Below the pieces are notes generated by a model, which saw only the letters and a program-made list of their open reading frames with translations, did no database searches and was not told the DNA's origin. DNA of 64,000 bases from Terrimonas ginsenosidimutans (GTDB taxonomy: Bacteria; Bacteroidota; Bacteroidia; Chitinophagales; Chitinophagaceae). Below are positions 29,106 through 36,575 of the stretch, one piece after another. The stretch is from assembly GCF_022012415.1 (NCBI RefSeq), contig NZ_JAKLTR010000004.1, positions 124,001 to 188,000 on the forward strand, read 5' to 3'. Position numbers and translations under genes: made by a program. Numbering within the stretch: the stretch's first letter is position 1; each line of letters begins with the position of its first letter.

Positions 29106-30138
29106 TCATATTCATTCCATCATCAATCTGCCGGACAGGAGTTATCAGGCCATCGCACGTGCGGAGTTGAAATCGATGGCTGTAAAGGCAGGCCTTACCG
29201 GTCATCGTCTTGCAGAAACAGAGATCATCATAGCAGAAATAACAACAAATCTGGTAAAACATGCCACACACGGCGGCCAGGTCTTATGCCGGATCCTCGA
29301 AGAGGACGACCGGAATGGCCTTGAACTTGTCGCGATCGATAATGGCCCGGGGATTGCAGCTACGTCAAGTATGCTGAGAGATGGCGTTTCAACAAAAAAT
29401 ACATTAGGGCAGGGACTCGGTGCGATCAAACGTCTATCCGACGTCTTTGACATCTATTCCCTGGTTGGATGGGGTACCATTCTTATAAGCAGAGTTTTCA
29501 AAAAAACAAAGAAGGCCCTCAAGCCAACTGATTGCATAGTCATGGAATCCATTCGCGTATCAAAACCCGGTGAAACGGCCTGTGGTGATAACTGGAGCAT
29601 GAATGGAACGGATAAAATAACCAGGGTATGTATGGCAGATGGCCTTGGCCACGGGCCGGAAGCAAGTGCCGCCGCCACCAGGGCGATCACGGGATTTTCA
29701 GCGCAATCGGGCACCCAGGCTAATGAACACTTACGCAGCATTCATGAAGATATCCGTAAAACACGTGGAGCCGTCATGTCAATCGCATACATTGATAATG
29801 TAAACAAACAACTGACCTATTGTGGCATTGGTAATATCCTGACACGTTTGATCAGTCAGCCATTGTCCATGTCTTCAAGAACATTTAACTCCTATAACGG
29901 GATCGTTGGACATACTATTCCTAATACGATAAACAACACCGTTATTCCATGGGATAAAAGACTGGATATGCTGATCATGCATACGGATGGCATTTCCGGA
30001 AGATGGGATCTCGCTAAATATCCGAAGATACTCCAACATCATTCCACCATTCTTTGCGCTGCACTATTCAAAGACCATTTCAGGAGCACCGATGACGCTA
30101 CTGTATCAGTGATCCGTTATGTAAAAAATGCATCATGA
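29098..30138 (+). CDS. RsbT-like ATPase fused to SpoIIE-type phosphatase (RsbX-like)
   Basis: A 346-residue protein in two parts. Residues about 1-135 are a GHKL ATPase with N box EITTNLVKHATHGG, G1 box DNGPGIA and LGQGLGAIKRL. Residues about 150-346 are a PPM/SpoIIE phosphatase. All metal-ligand motifs are present: CGDNW, MADGLGHGPEA, MHTDGISGRWD and the closing DDATV. By analogy with RsbX it should dephosphorylate RsbS and RsbR and reset the stressosome. The ATPase half could phosphorylate the same targets, making one protein with opposing activities, or could serve as a docking domain. It overlaps rsbT by 8 nt and the next gene by 4 nt. Confidence 0.88.
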   Translation: MVNHIHSIINLPDRSYQAIARAELKSMAVKAGLTGHRLAETEIIIAEITTNLVKHATHGGQVLCRILEEDDRNGLELVAIDNGPGIAATSSMLRDGVSTKNTLGQGLGAIKRLSDVFDIYSLVGWGTILISRVFKKTKKALKPTDCIVMESIRVSKPGETACGDNWSMNGTDKITRVCMADGLGHGPEASAAATRAITGFSAQSGTQANEHLRSIHEDIRKTRGAVMSIAYIDNVNKQLTYCGIGNILTRLISQPLSMSSRTFNSYNGIVGHTIPNTINNTVIPWDKRLDMLIMHTDGISGRWDLAKYPKILQHHSTILCAALFKDHFRSTDDATVSVIRYVKNAS

Positions 30139-31376
30139 AGATCGAGGTTACGAAGCTGAATATCGCCAATGAAATGGACGTAGTGCTTGCACACCGGCGC
30201 GCCATGCAGATCGCCAAATTTGCCGGTATTAGTCTGCCTGAACAAACCCGGTTCGCTACGGCGGTTTCCGAGATCTGCCGCAATTGCCTCGAATATGCCC
30301 GCGAAGGTAATATCATCTTTTACGCAGATAACGATTCGGAGAAAGCAGCCATCGAGGCAGAGATCCGCGATAAAGGGAAAGGCATCACAGGTCTGGATAA
30401 GATCCTTGAGCGTGATCCTTTGACTTATCGTGGCCGCGGATTGGGGATCATCTTTGCCAGGAGGCTGTCTGACCAGTTCGAAATAAGATCCGGAACCGGC
30501 GGAACAGTTGTCCGCATACGTAAAACATCTTTCTCAAAAAAGACTTCACTCAGCAAGATCATCATTGATGGATGGAAAAAGCATATCCAGGATGAACCAA
30601 GCCTTAGCGCGTACGAAGAACTAAAGATCCGCAATGCACAACTCCTGGAAATAACAGATGAACTGCGCCAGCAAAAGGATCAGATCGAGTTACTGAACCA
30701 ACGGCTCCGGCAAAGCAACAAAAACATGCAGGAGTTCACTTTTGCGATTTCCCATGATCTCAAAACACCACTGACAAGCCTCAAGCTTTCCCTTTCGTTA
30801 ATGCAACCTGGTGAAAAGGATGCCAGGCTCACTGATGTGATCAATCGTTCAGTGAACCGCCTGGACAAAACGATCCATGGTCTTATTGACATTCTTCATA
30901 TTCAAAACCCCGACAAGCAAGTAATCCGTGATGTCCGGTTTGCCCAATTAATGCAGGAAGTAGAAGAAGATCACAGAGCTTCAATACAAAGCACGAAAGC
31001 AAAGATCCACCTCAACTTCAAAAAGGCAGAAACACTCTCTTATCTTGAAGGTTACGCAAAAAGTATACTGACAAACCTGATCAGCAATTCAGTTAAATAC
31101 AGGTCAGCACTACCGTTGTCTATTACCATTCTTACCGAACCAACAAAGAAAGGTGTCAGGCTGACTTATACAGACAATGGTATCGGCATAGACCTTTCGC
31201 AAAACTCTTCCGATATTTTCAAACCATTCCGCCGGCTTACCACTGTTGGCGAAGGAAAAGGGATCGGTTTGTATATGATCAAAACAATGGTGGAAAATAA
31301 CGGGGGCTCTGTGCAGGTATCGAGCACACCGGGAACAGGCACGACGTTTATTTTTGACCTCGTAAAGTATGAATAG
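30135..31376 (+). CDS. RsbT-like ATPase fused to sensor histidine kinase
   Basis: A soluble 413-residue protein with two ATPase domains. Residues about 1-130 are an RsbT/RsbW-like GHKL domain with N box SEICRNCLEYA, DKGKGITGL and GRGLGIIFARR. A coiled coil (about 155-200, ELRQQKDQIELLNQRLRQ) leads to HisKA with AISHDLKTPLTSLK (phospho-His H207). A second HATPase domain has NLISNSVKYR, DNGIGID and GKGIGLYMI. No transmembrane segment is seen. It is the last gene of the stressosome operon and the likely output, replacing the sigma-factor branch of Bacillus. A cognate receiver is not adjacent. Confidence 0.88.
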   Translation: MKIEVTKLNIANEMDVVLAHRRAMQIAKFAGISLPEQTRFATAVSEICRNCLEYAREGNIIFYADNDSEKAAIEAEIRDKGKGITGLDKILERDPLTYRGRGLGIIFARRLSDQFEIRSGTGGTVVRIRKTSFSKKTSLSKIIIDGWKKHIQDEPSLSAYEELKIRNAQLLEITDELRQQKDQIELLNQRLRQSNKNMQEFTFAISHDLKTPLTSLKLSLSLMQPGEKDARLTDVINRSVNRLDKTIHGLIDILHIQNPDKQVIRDVRFAQLMQEVEEDHRASIQSTKAKIHLNFKKAETLSYLEGYAKSILTNLISNSVKYRSALPLSITILTEPTKKGVRLTYTDNGIGIDLSQNSSDIFKPFRRLTTVGEGKGIGLYMIKTMVENNGGSVQVSSTPGTGTTFIFDLVKYE

Positions 31377-31806
31377 CCTCAGCCCATGCAAAGGCGGTAA
31401 TCTTTTCAACGCCTTAATATCTCCTGGCAATAGCGTTAAGTAAGATGAAGATCTTTATTATTTTTTTTCGCGACCTCTTCTGCATGATCAATACACACTC
31501 CTTTGCACAAAGCCGGAATTTATAATACAGATCTCCACTACTATTTACCACTCTTACACGACAGGAAAATAATTCAATAAAAGCCGCATAACAACTTCTG
31601 CCATTATTTGTTCTTTGCAATTCCACTATTAACAACTCATTCACTACCCGCCTTCACTCCTTTTCCTCTTAGTTCCGAAATAGACATAAAAAACATACAA
31701 ACAGACCTTTTCCACCATCGCCGCGCTTCCGAATTTTGTTCCTGATTAGCGCTATCAGAAAGATTAAGAAACAACAGACGATTAATGTTAAAGAAAAATT
31801 TTTATT
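31377..31806. other. A/T-rich intergenic region, nothing firm
   Basis: About 430 nt between the stressosome operon and the barrel gene. I see no strong hairpin, repeat-family member or convincing reading frame. It probably holds the stressosome terminator and the promoter of the next gene. Confidence 0.5.
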
Positions 31807-32457
31807 ATGAAGAAGAGATTATTAAGCGTTATAGCTATTGCATTACTGGCTGCATCTTTTAATACTATCAACGCACAAGACAGTAAATGGGCATTAAGTG
31901 TGAAAGGATCTCCCGCTCTTGGATGGATGAACAATTCGGATGACAAGGATGCGAATGGCTTCGAAAGCAAATCAAAATTCACAGGAAACTTCGGGCTAGG
32001 TGTTGAATATGCATTCTCGCCAAAATGGGGAATCGGTCTTGATGCCTTGTATTCATTGCAGGGAAGAAAATTTGATCTTGCAGGTACAGAATACGATCAG
32101 AAGAATGACTATGTAAAGATCCCCCTGTACGCGAGCTATCGCACGCCATTCAGCAAGAATGTTGCGTTTGTAGGTAAACTTGGTCCCCAATTAAGCATAC
32201 TCACTAATTCAGAATTGAAAGCAGGTAGTCTTAAAACAGATACCAAAGATGTATACAAAGACATCACTTTCGGCGGTGTGGCAAATGCAGGTGTTGAATT
32301 TGGTTTGTCTAAAAATATCCTGCTCGCAACCGGCGTGAGGTTCGATTACGATTTCACTAATGCAGAAGACAAAGAGTATGTGAACTATCCGGCTAACAGA
32401 GCCAAAACATACAACTCAACGCTGGGTCTGGAGATCGGTCTTAAATACAAATTATAG
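31807..32457 (+). CDS. PorT-like outer membrane beta-barrel protein
   Basis: A 216-residue exported barrel. The signal peptide is MKKRLLSVIAIALLAASFNTINA-Q. Strands follow from KWALSVKGSPALGWM, with GNFGLGVEYAFSPKWGIGLDALYS typical of PorT/OMP_b-brl_2 proteins, and the last strand is GLEIGLKYKL. No catalytic motif is evident and the role is unknown. It is followed by a terminator-like hairpin and is probably monocistronic. Confidence 0.85.
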   Translation: MKKRLLSVIAIALLAASFNTINAQDSKWALSVKGSPALGWMNNSDDKDANGFESKSKFTGNFGLGVEYAFSPKWGIGLDALYSLQGRKFDLAGTEYDQKNDYVKIPLYASYRTPFSKNVAFVGKLGPQLSILTNSELKAGSLKTDTKDVYKDITFGGVANAGVEFGLSKNILLATGVRFDYDFTNAEDKEYVNYPANRAKTYNSTLGLEIGLKYKL

Positions 32458-32535
32458 GTTACAGGTTTCATATATTTCGCAGGTGGTAGGTTTACGATAA
32501 GTTCATACAGTTCCTCAACGATTGAACTTGTCAGT

Positions 32536-32570
32536 GAGACGGGGCTTGATTTATCAGGTCCCGTTTCTTA
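32536..32570 (+). terminator. Probable terminator after the barrel gene
   Basis: GAGACGGG and CCCGTTTC form a stem (one G-T pair) around a 17-nt loop, followed by TTATTTTG. It lies 79 nt after the stop codon and just before the next start codon. Confidence 0.55.
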
Positions 32571-32592
32571 TTTTGTATACTCAAATCACCGG

Positions 32593-32988
32593 ATGAATGA
32601 CCTTCTTGACAAAGAATTGACCGAGATCGAGCGTAGAGATCGCAAAATCCCTCCCGGATTTGGGCTGCTATTCACGCTGGCGATCCTGACAGTGATCGTT
32701 CACTGTATTCTTGTTCTTACCACAGGCTATGCTGATGGTACAATGGTCTCCCCGGTATTTCTTTCCGGCCTCTCGGCATTCCTGTTTTTTCTTATCGTAA
32801 CATTTGTCCTGATTCCATTCATCGCTACCCAACTATCGCTATTGATCGCATCGTTCACATTCCGACGCAGAAAGTATACGCAAAGGCTGTTTATGATCTT
32901 TATTGTTGTATTTCTGCTGCTTGAATTAATACTTTTATTTTTAACGATCATGGATCTGGCGGATGAAGGAATAATTCCGATAGCATAA
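32593..32988 (+). CDS. Small membrane protein, unknown function
   Basis: 131 residues. A charged N-terminus (DKELTEIERRDRKIPP) is followed by three hydrophobic helices: GLLFTLAILTVIVHCILVL, FLSGLSAFLFFLIVTFVLIPFIA and LFMIFIVVFLLLELILLFLTI. A basic patch RRRKYTQR lies before the last helix. I do not recognise a family. The next gene, another small membrane protein on the same strand, follows after 47 nt, so the two may be co-transcribed. Confidence 0.7.
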   Translation: MNDLLDKELTEIERRDRKIPPGFGLLFTLAILTVIVHCILVLTTGYADGTMVSPVFLSGLSAFLFFLIVTFVLIPFIATQLSLLIASFTFRRRKYTQRLFMIFIVVFLLLELILLFLTIMDLADEGIIPIA

Positions 32989-33035
32989 TCTTTACTTTTC
33001 TATGGAATTCTTCCGGGAGAAGGATCTAAAATAAA

Positions 33036-33596
33036 ATGGAAAAATCATTGACACTGCTGTTGATCGTTTTTTGTGCTATGCTGGCTGCGGGCATCTATGG
33101 AGCACTTCATGATCAACTCACCTATTCAATTTCAGAAGAATATTATACTAAGTTCAAGTTTATTCAGTTTGGGATGATGAGCCACTCCAGTGACAACCTC
33201 CCTAGCCACCCCAGATGGGCAGCTGCAGTAGTGGGGTTTCGTGCCACCTGGTGGTTCGGCTTCTGGATCGGGCTTTTTATTGGCCTGTCATCATTGATCT
33301 TCAGGGATTGGCAGGCCATGTTCATCAGAGCAATTCAATCATTTGTAATAGTGCTGACCATTGCATTGATATTTGGACTTATCGGCTTGATCTATGGTTT
33401 TACAAATCTGTCAGGCACTCCTTCTAAATGGTATATAAATGGGAATGTCCAACATGTCAGGAATTATCTCGCAGTGGGAATGATGCACAACTTCAGCTAT
33501 CTTGGCGGTGCCGCCGGAGTGCTGGCAGCAACAGGACGAAACTTCTGGCTCTTTAAACGCGGTAAGCAAACCTGCAAAGAGAAAATGGGATTGTAA
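33036..33596 (+). CDS. Membrane protein, unknown function
   Basis: 186 residues with four likely membrane helices: LTLLLIVFCAMLAAGIYGAL, WWFGFWIGLFIGLSSLIF, FVIVLTIALIFGLIGLIYGF and a weaker one near NFSYLGGAAGVLAATG. The loop between helices one and two is rich in Ser, Tyr and His. The end is basic. No known motif is visible. The position behind another small membrane protein hints at a two-gene unit. Confidence 0.7.
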   Translation: MEKSLTLLLIVFCAMLAAGIYGALHDQLTYSISEEYYTKFKFIQFGMMSHSSDNLPSHPRWAAAVVGFRATWWFGFWIGLFIGLSSLIFRDWQAMFIRAIQSFVIVLTIALIFGLIGLIYGFTNLSGTPSKWYINGNVQHVRNYLAVGMMHNFSYLGGAAGVLAATGRNFWLFKRGKQTCKEKMGL

Positions 33597-33615
33597 GCTG
33601 GTGGCTATCTATAGT

Positions 33616-33698
33616 CAAGGGTTTAAAAGTTTAAAAGTTTCAGCGTTGAAAGACCTGGTAACTTTCTGACAACTGAACAATCAACTTTTAAACCTTTA
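33616..33698. repeat. A/T-rich inverted repeat between convergent genes
   Basis: GGGTTTAAAAGTTTA (from about 33619) is matched by CAACTTTTAAACCTTTA (to 33698). An inner GAAAG/CTTTC pair lies in the middle, and seven T follow on the plus strand. It shares the TTTAAAAGTTTAAA vocabulary of the element at 1171-1265 and, like it, lies between converging genes. It probably terminates both. Confidence 0.65.
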
Positions 33699-33753
33699 TT
33701 TTTTTCTATAACAGAGCCAGGGTGCTACTACCATGTCTGTTTTTCATAAAGGA

Positions 33754-34581
33754 TCAAGAACAGCTTAGCTGGTAATATGGGGCGTCTGCTGAAACGATCA
33801 GCGAAGGATTCACGCCCGAAAATTCCTTAAAATCCCTGATCATGTGTGACTGATCACTGAAGCCATGATCAAATGAAAGTGATGCCCAGGAGATCTTTTC
33901 GCAGGAATTCTTCTTCAGATCCCGATAGGTATTCCTAAAACGGATGATCCGTGTATAAGTTTTAGGGCTTGCGCCAATATTGTCCTTGAAGTTACGTTGC
34001 AATTGCCGCTCTGTGATGTACAATGTTTTGCAAATATTATCGACAGTGATGGTCCCTTTTGAATCACGGATCAATCTTGTTGCATGATGCAGGCAGCTTT
34101 CTTCAAAACGGATCTGGCGGATCCTGTTCTCCAGGTAAGCTTCCGTCAACTGAACAAGTGTGTCCGCATCTTCCACTCCCATCAATTGGTCTGCAAAAGA
34201 ACTGATGCGTGCATTCATGAAGTTTGCTACATCTGTATAATAATTGAATAAAGCAGAAGCAGGGACCTTGAACAACTGCACGAGTATCTCCGGCTTGAGG
34301 TTTATACCAAAACAAACGCATTTACCTTTTGCACGCCAGGTGACTGTTTCTCGATAAACGCCCACAAAAAACGCATCGGGCAAACGATGCCATTCTCCTC
34401 CGGCAAATACAGAGCATTCCTGACCGTTAACATGAAAGATGATCTGTGCCATACCTAAGGGAAGACAAACCTGCAGTGGCGAATATTCATCCGGTGCACC
34501 ATCAAAGACCTGGTACCAGTAATCCTCCACAAAAGGTTTGAGGTGAAAGGATGGTTTGAACTCCTTGTAAGTGATCTGCAT
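33754..34581 (-). CDS. AraC-family transcriptional regulator
   Basis: 275 residues. The N-terminal half (YWYQVFDGAPDEYSPLQVCLPLGMAQIIFHVNG) resembles the DUF6597-type sensor common in Bacteroidota AraC proteins. The C-terminal double helix-turn-helix (about 170-265) shows VDNICKTLYITERQLQRNFKDNIGASPKTY and the closing FDHGFSDQSHMIRDFKEFSGVNPS. The gene begins 28 nt after the hemerythrin gene on the same strand, so the two are probably one operon. It could regulate a response to oxygen or nitrogen species, but only by association. Confidence 0.88.
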   Translation of the reverse strand: MQITYKEFKPSFHLKPFVEDYWYQVFDGAPDEYSPLQVCLPLGMAQIIFHVNGQECSVFAGGEWHRLPDAFFVGVYRETVTWRAKGKCVCFGINLKPEILVQLFKVPASALFNYYTDVANFMNARISSFADQLMGVEDADTLVQLTEAYLENRIRQIRFEESCLHHATRLIRDSKGTITVDNICKTLYITERQLQRNFKDNIGASPKTYTRIIRFRNTYRDLKKNSCEKISWASLSFDHGFSDQSHMIRDFKEFSGVNPSLIVSADAPYYQLSCS

Positions 34582-34609
34582 TAGATAAGGTTTAGCAGGT
34601 TAATGTTGA

Positions 34610-35284
34610 TCAGGCCGCTGTAGAAACACCTAAAGCAGCGGCTACTTCAGCGAACCTGTCGGCCGGCACTTCCTGTTTTGCCAATGACAGGTAAATATCA
34701 AATACCGGTGGCGGCGCAGCGTGACGAATGCCACTCAACCATCCGATGATCTCAGGATTACTGATACTGCGCATCATCCATTTACTTTCCTCCATCAGCG
34801 TTGCCGGATCAATACTTTGCACAATTGCATTCTCCGCAGCCAGCAGGTCCTGATCAGTATAATGCGTCCACAAGTTCAGTAATAAAACGTTCTCTTCCTT
34901 ATTCATGTGATACAGGTTAAAAGCGATGAACTCATTAAATGCAAAGAAGATCGCCTGACCTGCCGTGATGCGTTCTGCATCATTGCCCGCATTTTCCCAT
35001 GACTTCAAAGCGGTGCGGAGATCGTCTGATAAACGATGATCTACCTCATGCTCTTTCTCAAATTCCTGCGCCAGGGCTTCATTGTTCTTGAATGCCAGGG
35101 GAAGCAGGAATTTATCTTCATGACGTGCATGCTCATCAAAGATATCCATCACCCAGTTTACACGGGCTACTGTTTCAGCAGCGGTGTTTACACTAAAATC
35201 CGTCCGCTGAATCATTGCTGCCGTGTCATACATCAAAGATCTCAGGCCTTTGTGGATCGTGTTGAAAACGTTGTATCGGTTCAT
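34610..35284 (-). CDS. Hemerythrin-domain protein
   Basis: 224 residues. The four-helix HHE domain carries candidate di-iron ligands H11, H52, H55-E56 (EHARHEDKFLLP), H79 and H83 (EHEVDH), and YHMNKEENVL further on. A helical extension of about 60 residues follows. Such proteins bind O2 or NO or help repair iron-sulfur damage. Co-transcription with an AraC regulator (28 nt spacing) is likely. The substrate or partner cannot be told from sequence. Confidence 0.85.
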   Translation of the reverse strand: MNRYNVFNTIHKGLRSLMYDTAAMIQRTDFSVNTAAETVARVNWVMDIFDEHARHEDKFLLPLAFKNNEALAQEFEKEHEVDHRLSDDLRTALKSWENAGNDAERITAGQAIFFAFNEFIAFNLYHMNKEENVLLLNLWTHYTDQDLLAAENAIVQSIDPATLMEESKWMMRSISNPEIIGWLSGIRHAAPPPVFDIYLSLAKQEVPADRFAEVAAALGVSTAA

Positions 35285-35474
35285 TATTTTTTGATTTAGG
35301 ACACAAAACTACCGGGCCCAAGGAGCGTGGGATAGAAGAAAAACGACATTTTAAAGAGCTCATTGATATTCAACCAGTAAAAGTGGACGAAGAGCGGGGG
35401 AATTGCAAAGGGAAATGGATGAAACAGCAGGATAGTGGAATGAACTGCCTGCCGGCAGTACAGCGTGCACGGGA

Positions 35475-36305
35475 AGGCGTTTTTTTTCGACGGGAGGTCG
35501 AAGGGCTCCGTTTACATTTTTTGCCGGCGGGCAAGGCGCTTTTTTTTTCGACGGGAGGTCGAAGACTCTGTTTACTTTTTTTGCCTTGATGCAAAAAAAG
35601 TAACAAAAAAAGATCAAGGCTGGGAAAAAATGGCTAAAAATGGGAGGATGTCACCTGCACCAAAAAAAACTCGCCCGTCCAGGTTTAGGATTGATTGGCG
35701 TGTTGGGCTCAGACAGTTTTTGGCGCCTTCGCACACCTTCGGTGTGGCTCAGACGGTGCCAGCCTCCCATTTTCTTAACGCCATTTTTTCCAAGGCCGGG
35801 GGCGTTGAGAGGGGAAGATTCGGTTGCGAAGAAGATTCGTTATATCTCAGTTGCTGTATCATAATTTGAAAAGGGCACTCTTCTATTTATACGTTTGTAA
35901 TAAGAGAACAGAAAACCTGCGAGAACCGTGAGGCTACATTTATGTCAAGGCCTTCTGCCCGCTTTAAGAGCGGCGGCCTAGCGCAAATGGCGTTAAAAAA
36001 ATTATGGGCATAACCGACGAGCCGCAGGCGAGGGCGCTAAAATATTGTCTGAGCCAACACGCCACTCAATCCAAAACCCTCCTCCGGCGAGTTTATTTTA
36101 GTGCCAGGTGCAGCCCATAATTTTTAGCCCCCGCATCGAGTGCGGGGCTGGCTATTTGCGCGTAGCCTTGATCTTTTTTTGTTACTTTTTTTGCATCAAG
36201 GCAAAAAAAGTAAACGGACCCTTCGACCTCCCGTCGAAAAAAAACGCCTTGCCCGTCCGGCAAAAAATGTAAACAGAGTCTTTCAACGCTCCCGTCGAAA
36301 AAACC
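35475..36305. repeat. Pair of about 335-bp repeats in inverted orientation
   Basis: The stretch 35475-35810 matches the reverse complement of about 35960-36305 along its whole length, with substitutions and small indels. The centre is about 150 nt. Shared blocks, in order, are two TTTTTCGACGGGAGGTCGAAG words, CATTTTTTGCCGG, TTGATGCAAAAAAAGTAAC then AAAAAAAGATCAAGGCT, CACCTG-CAC, AACTCGCC, GATTGAGTGGCGTGTTGG, GCTCAGACA, and TTAACGCCATT. The frames within it are byproducts of the repeat. It fills most of the 1.3 kb between the hemerythrin and TonB receptor genes. It has no transposase and is unlike the GGCGTA family. Confidence 0.88.
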
Positions 36306-36575
36306 GGCACTACAAGCCCTCCAAATTCCGCCACTACCCGTTTCGCAAAAATGATCCTGATCAATTCAAAGTTTATACATTAAAATAATCTGATCCCATT
36401 TTGCGCTCACCACCTGTAAGGTCTGTCATACTGCTGTCATCTTATCCCCGGTTTCCGTATTTCGTAAGACGCTTTTCCCTTCTTAGCAAGCAAGCCTCTT
36501 TACAACGCCTGTACTTTCGCACACTTTTATCGCGCTGCTAATGGCGGCACTAACGACTGACTTGCTTTTTTTTCA

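Noticed and set aside
31414-31644. Minus-strand frame of 76 codons after the stressosome operon
   Set aside because: No clear start signal or motif in an A/T-rich intergenic region.
35383-35869. Several frames with Lys/Arg-rich proteins in the large inverted repeat
   Set aside because: They follow A- and T-runs of the repeat and have mirrored counterparts in the other arm; no family features.
36140-36388. Frame of 82 codons at the right arm of the large repeat
   Set aside because: Encoded by the repeat itself, low complexity and no homologous pattern.
36380-36575. Possible cobalamin riboswitch or Fur box ahead of the TonB receptor
   Set aside because: No B12-box or convincing Fur dyad could be found by eye.
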